Positions 41,444-49,092 of a stretch of DNA of 49,092 bases are shown one piece after another. The stretch spans positions 1 through 49,092 of the forward strand of contig SXID01000132.1 in NCBI GenBank assembly GCA_005772955.1, in the 5' to 3' direction. Numbering within the stretch: the first letter of the stretch is position 1; every line of letters begins with the position of its first letter. The stretch is from Planctomycetia bacterium. Its GTDB lineage: Bacteria > Planctomycetota > Planctomycetia > Gemmatales > Gemmataceae. A program made the translations under genes and the position numbers. The notes beneath the pieces were generated by a model. The model saw only the letters and a list, made by a program, of their open reading frames with translations, did no database searches and was not told where the DNA came from.

Positions 41444-42436
41444 ATGGCCACTGACACCAGCTTTCGCGGACACGTCTACGACGACATCACGCAGACCTTC
41501 GGCAACACCCCGTGCATTCGGCTTCGCAAAGTGGTGGGCGACGCGAAGGCCACCGTCATCGGGAAGTTGGAGAACTTCAACCCGCTGTGGTCGGTGAAGG
41601 ACCGCATCGGGGTCGCGATGATCGACGCCGCGGAGAAAGCGGGAAAGATCCGCCCGGAAACCTTGATCATCGAACCGACCAGCGGCAACACCGGCATCGG
41701 TTTGGCGTTCACGTGCGCGGCTCGCGGGTACAAACTCGCGGTGACGATGCCCGAAAGCATGTCGCTCGAACGTCAACGGCTTCTGAAGGCGCTGGGTGCA
41801 CAACTGATCCTCACGCCGCGCGAACTCGGCATGAAAGGGGCGGTGTCGCGTGCGATGGAACTGTTCCAGGAGTACGGCGGCGAGCCGAAGGCGTTCATCC
41901 CGCAGCAGTTCAAGAACCCGGCGAATCCTGAGATTCACCGCAAAACGACCGCTGAGGAAATCTGGCGCGCGACCAGCGGCACGATCGACATTCTCGTGAG
42001 CGGCGTCGGCACCGGCGGCACGATCACCGGGTGCGGCGAAGTGCTGAAGTCGCGTAAGCCGTCGGTGAAGTGCATCGCGGTGGAGCCAACGCAAAGCCCG
42101 GTGCTGACGCAGCACATCGTGCAGGGCATTCCGAAGGATCAGGTGAAGCCGCTCGGACCGCACAAGATTCAGGGCATCGGGGCCGGGTTTATTCCGGACG
42201 TGCTGAACTGCGCGATCATCGACGAAATCGTTCAGGTAACCGACGACGAGGCGTTCGAGATGGGTCGTCGTTTGGCGAAGGAAGAGGGCATGTTGTGCGG
42301 CATCTCGTGCGGTGCCGCCGCGAGCGCCGCGGTGAAAGTGGCGCACCGCCCGGAGAACGCCGGCAAGGTGATCGTGGTGATCCTGCCCGACCTCGGCGAA
42401 CGCTACCTCAGCACCGCGCTCTACCCGCAGGAGTAG
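41444..42436 (+). CDS. cysK: Cysteine synthase
   Basis: 330 residues, PLP-dependent O-acetylserine sulfhydrylase. K52 in SVKDRIG is the PLP lysine; [12 protein letters not shown] and [13 protein letters not shown] are classic. Start ATG 41444 with GGAGG at 41429-41433. The protein is close in size and motifs to CysK/CysM; substrate preference (O-acetylserine, O-phosphoserine) is not decided. No riboswitch or regulator site was recognised upstream. Confidence 0.93.
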   Translation: MATDTSFRGHVYDDITQTFGNTPCIRLRKVVGDAKATVIGKLENFNPLWSVKDRIGVAMIDAAEKAGKIRPETLIIEPTSGNTGIGLAFTCAARGYKLAVTMPESMSLERQRLLKALGAQLILTPRELGMKGAVSRAMELFQEYGGEPKAFIPQQFKNPANPEIHRKTTAEEIWRATSGTIDILVSGVGTGGTITGCGEVLKSRKPSVKCIAVEPTQSPVLTQHIVQGIPKDQVKPLGPHKIQGIGAGFIPDVLNCAIIDEIVQVTDDEAFEMGRRLAKEEGMLCGISCGAAASAAVKVAHRPENAGKVIVVILPDLGERYLSTALYPQE

Positions 42437-42442
42437 GAGAAA

Positions 42443-43573
42443 CTACGATTCCGTTTCTGGCTCGACCGTCGATGCTTGGCGCAAAGCCAGAAACGCTTGC
42501 TTGAGAGCGAAGCTCACCGCGCTATCTGCCTCGCTCAACACAAGGGCTTGGTACGCGTCGACAAATGCGATGCGGTGCCGATGGAACAGATGAAGGAAGT
42601 GCCGCAGGAAGCCCACGCAATCCAGAATTGCGAACTCAATGCCGTTGGTTGTTTGGTAGACACTGGAAGCGTACTCGCGCACCGTGGGGTCGATGGCATC
42701 CGTCGTCACGAAGATGTAATTGTCGATTGAAGGCAGGCGCGGCAACTTCTCGATTGCGTGGTTGATGTCCCAGGTTGTCACAGCCTTTCGCTTCATCTCG
42801 TAGACCGTGAGAACTTTCTCGTCGGAAGTCAGGCAGATTTCAACGTCTCCTCCGGCGCCCGTTTGTTCGTCGGCAGCGTTGTGGGACGAGAGCGGCTTTG
42901 CCTGCTCCCCGAGTAGCGCGCAGACGGCCTGGTAAGCAGCGCACACGATGAGAACAGGCAACCGACTGGAGTGTGGGCAAGCGAGATGCTGTTGGAGGAG
43001 ATTAACGATACCTTCGGAGGAGAGTGGAATTGTCGCGCCCGTTGGGCGCAGCGAAGCTTGCAACGCGGCGAGTTGTGCGTCTCTTTCTGCACGGAGTCGC
43101 AGCAGCACGCGAAACGTATCGAGCAGCACCGCTTCCGCCGTTTCACGGTCTTCCGCTACTTCTTCGAGAAGATGGAGCGCATCAGCGTACAACGCTCGCG
43201 GGCGTCCGATTACCGCTTTGTCGGGCGTCAGGGTGTAGTCGATGTTGCGAAGCGCCGGAGTCAGGAATGCGGTTGTGGAGTTGACTGGTAGCCGGTGCGA
43301 TTGAATGAACGCCGACAAGTAGCCCTCGTCGTAGGAGCGGCCGGAGAACGTTCCAGGTTCCGATATTTCCGTGTAGGGCCGGCGCGGATCAACTATGGGT
43401 TGATGTACCTTCGCCAGCATGCACGACATAACCAAGCGGACGCAGGCTCGGTTTCGCGTATCTCGTGCGACGCGGTCGATTCGGTCCCGGTTTTCTTGCT
43501 CGATAACTGCCCAAGCGTCTGGATCGGCTTGGGCCGTCGCGAGTATCTCTTCAAGCAATTCACTCGGCGTCAT
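42443..43573 (-). CDS. Type II restriction endonuclease (possibly SacI family)
   Basis: 376 residues. A PD-(D/E)xK-type site fits D243-x-E245 and E259-x-K261 (GGDVEICL, VYEMKRK). A conserved-looking block earlier, GRSYDEGYLSAFIQ followed by LPVNSTTAFLTPALRN, reminds me of the SacI restriction family, but this is from memory and uncertain. The start overlaps the methylase stop by 14 bases, so the nuclease is made after the methylase from one message. Stop lies six bases from the convergent cysK stop. Confidence 0.8.
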   Translation of the reverse strand: MTPSELLEEILATAQADPDAWAVIEQENRDRIDRVARDTRNRACVRLVMSCMLAKVHQPIVDPRRPYTEISEPGTFSGRSYDEGYLSAFIQSHRLPVNSTTAFLTPALRNIDYTLTPDKAVIGRPRALYADALHLLEEVAEDRETAEAVLLDTFRVLLRLRAERDAQLAALQASLRPTGATIPLSSEGIVNLLQQHLACPHSSRLPVLIVCAAYQAVCALLGEQAKPLSSHNAADEQTGAGGDVEICLTSDEKVLTVYEMKRKAVTTWDINHAIEKLPRLPSIDNYIFVTTDAIDPTVREYASSVYQTTNGIEFAILDCVGFLRHFLHLFHRHRIAFVDAYQALVLSEADSAVSFALKQAFLALRQASTVEPETES

Positions 43574-44474
43574 CGAACAACCCTTTGGGTTCTTGCTTGT
43601 GTCGGTGAATTGCGACTGATTTCGGGTCGTAATTCGTCCACAACACTTCGATGCGCGTGTCTTTTGTCGAGTGAATGGTACGTGCTTCCGAAACGTGCTT
43701 CATCCAACGCGCCTTCGGGTACAACTCGCCCATGAGTGGGCAATCGTAATTTGAGATCGCGACCAATCCTTTGGCCGCGTTGAGGCCCGCCGCGAGCGCA
43801 CGATGGGCGTGGTCGGTCATCTCGTAGCCGTAGGCTTTGTCGTCGCCGCGCGTTTCGTGGATGTACGGCGGGTCGCAGTAGAACAACGTCGTCGGTGAGT
43901 CGTAAAGTCGGATGACATCGAGCGCGGGGCGGTTTTCGATCTGCACGCGAAGTAACCTATCCGCGATTTCCGGCAACTGTTCGACGCCACCGAGCCAGCG
44001 GCTCACAACGCCGCTCATCCCCGCTCGACTCGTATCCTTGCAATTTGCCCAACGACCGAGGCTGGCGGTTTGAGCCAGACCTGTGCGCACCTGCCGCGCT
44101 CGAACGTAAAAGCGGCGGGCGCGTTCGAGCGCCGTCAAGGATTGGTCAACTTCGCAGGCGAGTCCGAATTCCTCGCGCGAAAATGGTGTCAGCCCGATCT
44201 TTTCGACCAGTGCCTCTTTGTCGTCGCGAAGGACGCGAAAGAAATTCGCGACTTCGCCATCGAGGTCGTTGTACGTCTCGACTGGCGAAGATGGTCGGTT
44301 GATGAGGACGGCGCCCGATCCGGCAAACGGTTCGCAGTAGTGGTGACACGTCGGGAGCAGCGGCAGGAGCCATTCGAGGTGCGAGTATTTTCCGCCGTAC
44401 CAGCCGAAGGCGATGAGTTTTCGTCCGTTTCGGGCTGTCGCGACTGGTGGCGGCGCGTTCCGTCTGCGAGCCAT
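43560..44474 (-). CDS. DNA adenine methylase, D12 class
   Basis: 304 residues. N6-adenine methyltransferase protecting host DNA. Visible: WYGGKY (residues 25-30), the SAM motif PFAGSGAV (49-56) and catalytic DPPY (201-204). The order SAM motif before DPPY is that of Dam-like enzymes. Forms a compact restriction-modification unit with the overlapping downstream gene. Recognition sequence unknown. Confidence 0.9.
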   Translation of the reverse strand: MARRRNAPPPVATARNGRKLIAFGWYGGKYSHLEWLLPLLPTCHHYCEPFAGSGAVLINRPSSPVETYNDLDGEVANFFRVLRDDKEALVEKIGLTPFSREEFGLACEVDQSLTALERARRFYVRARQVRTGLAQTASLGRWANCKDTSRAGMSGVVSRWLGGVEQLPEIADRLLRVQIENRPALDVIRLYDSPTTLFYCDPPYIHETRGDDKAYGYEMTDHAHRALAAGLNAAKGLVAISNYDCPLMGELYPKARWMKHVSEARTIHSTKDTRIEVLWTNYDPKSVAIHRHKQEPKGLFDDAE

Positions 44475-44523
44475 TCTTGTACTCCGTCACGAGCCCCGAC
44501 GCGGATCTCTACCGCGACAGTTT

Positions 44524-44910
44524 AACACAACCCACTCCGGCGCCGGTATCTCGTTTCCAGACACCACCTCTCGGCTTCTCACCACTCTGAACATCGCCGG
44601 GCAGAACTTCGCGTACGGCACCGCGAACTACCCCACTGCCCCGACTCTGCTCTTCGAGTACGGCGAATTTAAAGGGATGGACTTCGCGCTGACTCCTGGG
44701 GCGGGCTTCGCGTACAAGTCGATCGTCGGCAGTCTCGACACTCTCGGCGACAACATCATCACGGCCATCCAGGCCGGCACCGCGCAGCAGTTCGTGGCCG
44801 CGCCCGTGCCCCAACAGTTCGTTAAGTTCGATTTCACGGGTGTGGCGACGGGAAGCGATTACGTCAACAAACTGACTTTCGCAGATGGCAGCAATAAGGA
44901 GATCGTGATC
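44524..44910 (+). pseudogene. Remnant of a gene truncated by the restriction-modification pair
   Basis: An open frame with no stop and protein-like composition, for example NIAGQNFAYGTANYPTAPTL and FDFTGVATGSDYVNKLTF, runs from about 44524 into the next gene in frame. There is no convincing start: the only upstream ATG lies antisense inside the methylase. I read it as a 5'-truncated gene, possibly cut when the R-M pair arrived, though readthrough of non-coding high-GC DNA cannot be excluded. Confidence 0.45.
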
Positions 44911-45270
44911 ATGTTTTCGGTAATTCTTCCGGCTGTTCTGGCGGCAATGCCAGCCACCTACGAGTTGGACTACAGCGCGCTGCCCGCAGCGAACACAACT
45001 GCCGGCTACAAGTACGTTATCGTCTTCAGCTACAAGGGCGAACCCGATGTTCGGGTCGAAACCTACCACAGCGGCAAGTCCACACCGCAGAAGGTCGCGG
45101 ACGACTTCTGGGAGTCGCTGGACGATCCGACTTGGCGGATCAATCGGGACGGGTTGCGGATCACCATTTACGGGTACGACGACGTGCGCATTGCGAAGTT
45201 GGTGGTGGAAGGCAACGGGCCGAAGCCTCTGGTGCGCCGCGTTCTTGTGATCCCGGAAAAGAAGAAGTAA
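44911..45270 (+). CDS. Small secreted hypothetical protein
   Basis: 119 residues from ATG 44911, preceded by AAGGAG at 44896-44901. A short hydrophobic start (MFSVILPAVLAAMPA) fits a signal peptide. The mature part is beta-rich with YKYVIVFSYKGEPDVRVETY. The frame is continuous with the remnant upstream, so a longer fusion product cannot be ruled out. A strong terminator hairpin follows. Function unknown. Confidence 0.65.
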   Translation: MFSVILPAVLAAMPATYELDYSALPAANTTAGYKYVIVFSYKGEPDVRVETYHSGKSTPQKVADDFWESLDDPTWRINRDGLRITIYGYDDVRIAKLVVEGNGPKPLVRRVLVIPEKKK

Positions 45271-45278
45271 CCTCCGCC

Positions 45279-45309
45279 CGAGGGCGCCGCACTCATCGCG
45301 GCGCCCTCG
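45279..45309 (+). terminator. Rho-independent-like hairpin
   Basis: Perfect 12-bp stem (cgagggcgccgc/gcggcgccctcg), 7-base loop, eight bases after the stop. The following run is ttccccc instead of a U-tract, so efficiency is uncertain. Confidence 0.6.
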
Positions 45310-45445
45310 CTTCCCCCACCTCACCCTTCTGGTCACTTCTCGCCCCTGTGTGGTCAGCGATTGTCCATTCCCCACCCCGCTGTGCGCGCGTACTCTAGGT
45401 GCATAGCCACTTCCGCTTTCGCTCCACGAACTCAAGAGGTTTCGC

Positions 45446-46576
45446 ATGTCTTCGCTAAACCGCCGCCAGTGGTTGAAGGTCGCCGCTGTCACGCCCGCTG
45501 CGCTCGTCGCGTTCCCACACATCACGTTCGCCGCGCCGAGCGCCGACGATGTGAAGACCCTCGTCGATAAGGCGCTGGGGTTCCTCAAGACCGCGCAGAA
45601 GGAAGACGGCAACTTCTTCGACAGCCCACAGGCCGAACCGGGACTCACCGCACTCATCGCCGCGGCACTCGTGCGCAACGGCGTTCCAGGCGATAACCCG
45701 GTCGTCGCGAAGGCGGTCAAGTACCTCGAAAAGAACGTGCAGAAAGACGGCGGCGTGTACGTGAAGGGCATGTCCAACTACATGACGTGCCTCGCCATCG
45801 TCGCGTTCAAGGAGATGAACAGCGACAAGAAGTACGACAAGGTAATCGACGCCGCCGCGAAGTACGTGAAGTCTCTCCAATTCACTGACGGCTTGACCGA
45901 GAAAGACGCGAACTTCGGTGGGGCCGGCTACGACAAGCCGGGCACACGCGGCGGACCCGACATGTCGAACACGCACTTCATGGTCGAGGCGCTGCTCGCG
46001 GCTGGCGTGAGCAAAGACGACCCAAGCATCAAACGGGCGCTCACCTACATCAGCCGCAGCCAGAACCTCAAGAGCGAGTTCAACGACCAGCCGTTCGCGG
46101 CGAAAACCGACGACGCGAACAAGGGCGGGTTCGTGTACAACATGGCCGCACAAAACGACCCGAAGAGCGACAAACGCACGGACGCTGGTGGTCTCCGCAG
46201 CGAAGGCGGTATGACCTACGCCGGCCTCAAGAGCTTCCTGTACGCGGGCGTCGGTAAGAAGGACGAGCGTGTACTCGCCGCAGTGGACTGGATCCGCAGG
46301 AACTACACGGTCTCCGAGAACCCCGGCATGAAGGAGAAGGACTCCGGCATTTTCTACTACTACCACACCTTCGCAAAGGCGATGGACGCGCTCGGTGAAG
46401 AGCCGTTCGTGGACGCGAAGAAGGTCAAGCACGACTGGCGGCAGGAACTGTTCGACGAGTTGAAAGGGAAGCAGAAGGCGAACGGCAGTTGGATCGGCAC
46501 CCGCGCGTTCCTGGAGAACGAACCGTCGCTGGCCACCGCGTTCGCGGTACTCGCGCTGAGCTACTGCAAGAAGTAA
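45446..46576 (+). CDS. Exported prenyltransferase/squalene-oxidase repeat protein
   Basis: 376 residues. Tat-like signal (NRRQWLKVAAVTPAALVAFP), then an alpha-barrel of terpenoid cyclase-type repeats (ALGFLKTAQKEDGNFFDSP, SPLTALIAAAL-like PGLTALIAAALVRNG, SLATAFAVLALSY). The DXDD catalytic motif of squalene-hopene cyclase is not seen, so it is more likely a structural or binding member of the superfamily. Common in planctomycetes as exported proteins. Confidence 0.88.
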   Translation: MSSLNRRQWLKVAAVTPAALVAFPHITFAAPSADDVKTLVDKALGFLKTAQKEDGNFFDSPQAEPGLTALIAAALVRNGVPGDNPVVAKAVKYLEKNVQKDGGVYVKGMSNYMTCLAIVAFKEMNSDKKYDKVIDAAAKYVKSLQFTDGLTEKDANFGGAGYDKPGTRGGPDMSNTHFMVEALLAAGVSKDDPSIKRALTYISRSQNLKSEFNDQPFAAKTDDANKGGFVYNMAAQNDPKSDKRTDAGGLRSEGGMTYAGLKSFLYAGVGKKDERVLAAVDWIRRNYTVSENPGMKEKDSGIFYYYHTFAKAMDALGEEPFVDAKKVKHDWRQELFDELKGKQKANGSWIGTRAFLENEPSLATAFAVLALSYCKK

Positions 46577-46580
46577 TCAG

Positions 46581-46695
46581 CAGAGGACTGAAGGCAAAGG
46601 GCAGTTGGTTAGCGTTCGCCCCGGAGGGGCGAAGCAGCATTTCCCCGTTCAAAGGCTCAAGGCCCCTGCGGGGCCTCCGTAAACTCTGTCCTCTG
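46581..46695. repeat. Compound palindrome between convergent genes
   Basis: Outer cagaggac/gtcctctg (46581-46588, 46688-46695) with two inner hairpins, ttcgcccc-gga-ggggcgaa (46615-46633) and aggcccc-tgc-ggggcct (46660-46676). Confidence 0.65.
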
Positions 46696-46699
46696 CCAG

Positions 46700-46891
46700 T
46701 TAGAACCCAACGGCGGGGCCGTCGTCGCGCGCCGGCGTGCGGCGCGGCTTGTGGGGCGTGGTCCGTTCGTCGCGGGCTTCCGCCATGACCGCCGCGAGGT
46801 GACGCCGGGCTGCGGCCTCGCGCACCGCTTCGTCGGCCGTCAGGCACGGGTCGAGCAACAGCATCGTCAGCACGTCCAGTTCGTGGTCCAT
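46700..46891 (-). CDS. Small hypothetical protein
   Basis: 63 residues. Helical N-terminal part (DVLTMLLLDPCLTADEAVREAA) and a basic tail. AAGGAG lies eight bases before ATG 46891, which supports expression. No signal peptide or known family; perhaps a DNA-binding or adaptor peptide, but that is a guess. Confidence 0.55.
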   Translation of the reverse strand: MDHELDVLTMLLLDPCLTADEAVREAAARRHLAAVMAEARDERTTPHKPRRTPARDDGPAVGF

Positions 46892-47021
46892 GGCGGGTTC
46901 TCCTTGTGGGTGGGTCACTCGTCTCGTTAACCTCAGAATGGTCTCCGAAGGGTCGTTTGCGCCGGAACGGCCCGTTTGCTTCGCGTAAGAACTACACTCG
47001 CGGTCGTAAACTCTGAAAGGG

Positions 47022-47189
47022 TTACACGGCCAGCGATCCCGGCAGATTAACGCTCCCGATATCAAGCCACCAGTCACCGTCGTCCGGGTTCGCGTCGATG
47101 ACGGCGTCGAGGAAGAATCGGGGGGCTGTAACGTCGGTCTGGGCGGGTTGCGCCGTGTCGGGAAGGGTGTTGAGCGGAGTCATCGCCAT
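47022..47189 (-). CDS. Possible very small hypothetical protein
   Basis: 55 residues from ATG 47189 (MAMTPLNTLP), acidic with FFLDAVIDANPDDGDWWLDIG. A longer form starting at 47270 is possible. Weak ribosome-binding context; reported with low confidence. The 229 bases between it and the paiB remnant show no other gene. Confidence 0.35.
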   Translation of the reverse strand: MAMTPLNTLPDTAQPAQTDVTAPRFFLDAVIDANPDDGDWWLDIGSVNLPGSLAV

Positions 47190-47418
47190 TCTCGGTCTGT
47201 ATATGTTGCCGGCCCACGAACCGTTCGTGGGTTGGCGGAGATGGTAACGCAGAGGCCGTGCCATCGGCATGTCGGGGCGGGTCCAAAATGCGCAACGACT
47301 TCGTACGCGGCGGCAGAACCCGCAGCGGTTACGCCGCTTCTCCCGGTGTGCCAGGTTCTCTACGCTTCGCGGGAGAGCCCGTCGCGCGAAACGTCAATTG
47401 TGATCCAGGAGGTTGCTG

Positions 47419-47576
47419 ATGTACCTACCGCCACACTTCGCCGAAACCGACCGCGATGCGCTCCATGACCTCATCGAGCGGTACAGTTTCGGGTTGCTCG
47501 TGTCGCAGGTCGATGGCACCCCGTTCGCCACGCACCTGCCCTTTTTGCTCGACCGTGACGCGGGTCGCTCCCGGAG
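47419..47576 (+). pseudogene. Truncated paiB (FMN-binding negative regulator)
   Basis: About 50 residues match the start of PaiB (MYLPPHFAETDRDALHDLI, then FATHLPFLLDRDAG), a family that normally spans about 200 residues. A complete AGGAGG RBS (47406-47411) is kept. After base 47576 the frame continues as unrelated sequence antisense to the dus gene and stops at 47629-47631. So the gene was cut off by a deletion or rearrangement that joined it to the dus 3' end. Confidence 0.75.
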
Positions 47577-47587
47577 TGACGACCTCC

Positions 47588-48559
47588 TCATGCGGGGTGT
47601 TCGAGTGCCGCGAACAGTTCGCTCACGGTGACGGTCCGCTTGATCGCGTCGAACCGCGCAAAGTTCCCGAACTGCGATGCGAGTCTCAGCCACTGCTTTA
47701 GGCGGCTCACGTTCTTGTCTGACTGCATCATGTCGAATCGGTGAGACCAGTCCACGAGTTGCCGTAATTGCGAGGACCAGTCGAACGGCTCACTCAATTC
47801 TTCTTCGCGGGGCACAAGCCCGAGTTCGGCGGCGACGCGGCGTGCCAGACGCGGGTCCGCGAGCGCGCCGCGCCCGAGCATGAAGTGCCGGCACCCGGTC
47901 GCGTCGCGGCACCGGCGGAAGTCGTCAAGCGTCCAGATGTCGCCGTTCGCCACAACCGGAAGCCCCAACCGTTCGCGCACCTTCCCGATGGGCGACCAGT
48001 GAATCGGCGGCGCGTACCCCGCAACGCGTGTGCGCCCGTGGATCGTGAGCCACGCCGCGCCGCCCTCGGCGGCCATCGCGGCGTTCTCGTGGATCGCGTC
48101 GATGCCGTCCCAGCCGAGCCTGAGCTTGGCCGAAACCGGCACACTCGGCGGCAACGCCGCGCGGATGGCGCTCACGATCTCGCGAATGCGCTTCGGGTGG
48201 CGGAGCAGGGCGGCCCCGCCGTCGTGCCGGTTCACGGTGGGCGCGGGACACCCGAAATTGATGTCGATCGCGGTCGCGCCGAGTTCGTGCGCGCGCACTG
48301 CTGAAGCCGCCATGCGGCCCGCGTCGCCGCCGAGCAGTTGCACCTGCACCGGCAGCCCGGTGAGCGTGACCGCGCCACTGCGAAGTTCGGGGACGTGATC
48401 GTGGAAGACGTGCCGGGGCGGAACCGCGTGGCTAACGCGCAGGAACTCCGTGACCGCGAACGTGAACGCGCCCACACCGCCCTGAACCGCCCGCATCGGG
48501 GCGTCGGTCACGCCCTCCATCGGCGCAAGTATTAGTGCGGGTACGTCGGCGTGTAGCAT
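47588..48559 (-). CDS. dus: tRNA-dihydrouridine synthase
   Basis: 323 residues, FMN TIM-barrel enzyme that reduces uridine to dihydrouridine in tRNA D-loops. Seen: LAPMEGVTDAPMR at the N-terminus, catalytic C104 in INFGCPAPTVNRHDGGAAL, LRLGWDG, TIHGRTR, and ANGDIW. Length fits DusC/DusA-like enzymes. The upstream small gene ends 18 bases before it and may be co-transcribed. It is of interest that many tRNAs in the array have unusual D-arms, though no link is shown. Confidence 0.92.
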   Translation of the reverse strand: MLHADVPALILAPMEGVTDAPMRAVQGGVGAFTFAVTEFLRVSHAVPPRHVFHDHVPELRSGAVTLTGLPVQVQLLGGDAGRMAASAVRAHELGATAIDINFGCPAPTVNRHDGGAALLRHPKRIREIVSAIRAALPPSVPVSAKLRLGWDGIDAIHENAAMAAEGGAAWLTIHGRTRVAGYAPPIHWSPIGKVRERLGLPVVANGDIWTLDDFRRCRDATGCRHFMLGRGALADPRLARRVAAELGLVPREEELSEPFDWSSQLRQLVDWSHRFDMMQSDKNVSRLKQWLRLASQFGNFARFDAIKRTVTVSELFAALEHPA

Positions 48560-48577
48560 CGTGATAGTTTAGCAGAC

Positions 48578-48814
48578 TCATGCCGGCACCGCGACGAACC
48601 CGCCGCCCGCGCGCACGACGAGCGGTTCCGCTAACTCGACCCACCCGCCAGAGCCGACCACCGCTTTCGCCAGCACACGCGATGTCGCGCCGGTTTCAAC
48701 CAACTCGAAGACGGTGATGCGGCGCCCAACTTCGATGCCTTCGAGGTGGAACCGCGGAACGATCCGATCTTCCGCGAAGCGGAAGGTGAAGTGCGTGTCG
48801 CGGTAGAGGTTCAT
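48578..48814 (-). CDS. Small hypothetical protein upstream of dus
   Basis: 78 residues: RDTHFTFRFAEDRIVPRFHLEG, then GRRITVFELVETG and a Gly-rich end. GGAGCGG just before ATG 48814 gives a close RBS. It looks like a compact beta domain; no family recognised. Spacer 48815-48953 upstream shows a weak ccgggtcg/cgacccgg inverted repeat and no gene. Confidence 0.65.
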   Translation of the reverse strand: MNLYRDTHFTFRFAEDRIVPRFHLEGIEVGRRITVFELVETGATSRVLAKAVVGSGGWVELAEPLVVRAGGGFVAVPA

Positions 48815-48953
48815 CCGCTCCACTCTTACCGAGGAGGAGATCGACGACCCAGCACCCTCGCGTGAGTGACAGCCGGGTCGCGGCAGTGGTTCAGGATATC
48901 GTCGTTTTCGCAGACGACATCCGCGAGGATCGGCATCGCTCCCGACCCGGCGT

Positions 48954-48998
48954 GAAACGACACGACCCACGAGCGAAGCTCGTGGGTCGTGTCGTTTC
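48954..48998. repeat. Perfect 21-bp palindrome
   Basis: Arms 48954-48974 and 48978-48998 with loop gaa (gaaacgacacgacccacgag and complement). It lies 12 bases after the stop of the partial gene on -, so it may terminate it. Confidence 0.8.
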
Positions 48999-49010
48999 CA
49001 TCATCTCAGG

Positions 49011-49092
49011 TCAGTCGGAGATGTTGGCGAGGTAGTCCTCGTACTTCTTGCGGGCCTTGAACTCGTCGGACACGACCGTCTTCTGCTTGGCG
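49011..49092 (-). CDS. 3' end of an unidentified gene (partial)
   Basis: Read on the - strand, the last 26 codons end EFKARKKYEDYLANISD and a TGA at 49011-49013. Lys/Glu-rich and helical. Too short for assignment; the gene continues beyond the window. Confidence 0.7.
   Translation of the reverse strand, partial: AKQKTVVSDEFKARKKYEDYLANISD

Overview
The window reads as chromosome from a high-GC planctomycete, most likely the Gemmata/Gemmataceae group. The evidence is a DUF1559 pilin-like protein ([16 protein letters not shown] at the N-terminus), a Tat-exported DUF1501 protein, an ECF sigma factor with a membrane-anchored C-terminal extension, several secreted proteins of unknown function, a flotillin, and very many dispersed palindromic repeats between genes. 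This is inference from gene content; no rRNA or marker phylogeny is available here.

Layout. 1-7784: nitrate/nitrite assimilation operon on + (nirB, cut by the window edge, then nirD, nasA, a NasB-like electron-transfer flavoprotein and narK). 7933-14987: mostly - strand housekeeping genes (AlkA-type glycosylase, two coupled membrane or repeat proteins, queF, thioredoxin, a coiled-coil protein) with queC and pyrD on +. 15287-23430: tRNA-Glu, a small membrane protein pair, an NfeD-like/flotillin pair, a two-CXXCH cytochrome protein, a lipoate ligase, a Dabb protein and secreted aldose epimerase. 23586-28545: a YjhG/YagF-type dehydratase, Uma2 nuclease, nicotinamidase and a NUDIX hydrolase.

28754-31866 holds a GNAT-like protein, tRNA-Ile(GAU), an amidohydrolase and then an array of eleven tightly packed tRNA genes on the - strand, many with non-canonical cores. 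32187-37618 holds phosphomannose isomerase, the sigma-cupredoxin fusion with its stand-alone cupredoxin partner, and a cysteine desulfurase whose reading frame carries a palindromic element. 37770-42436 holds DUF1559, a small lipoprotein, DUF1501, a frameshifted membrane protein and cysteine synthase. 42443-44474 is a type II restriction-modification pair next to a probable gene remnant. 44911-49092 holds secreted proteins, small hypothetical genes, a paiB remnant, a tRNA-dihydrouridine synthase and the 3' end of one more gene.

The clearest points for follow-up are the degenerate tRNA array, the sigma/TM/cupredoxin fusion beside its probable copper-binding paralogue, the in-frame palindrome in cysteine desulfurase, and a palindrome found just after the 3' end of two unrelated tRNA genes. 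Several decayed genes are also visible: a BON-domain gene, a nonsense-interrupted small gene, a C-run frameshift and truncated paiB. No gene-free stretch over about 300 bases remains unexplained except 31867-32186, which contains only hairpins.
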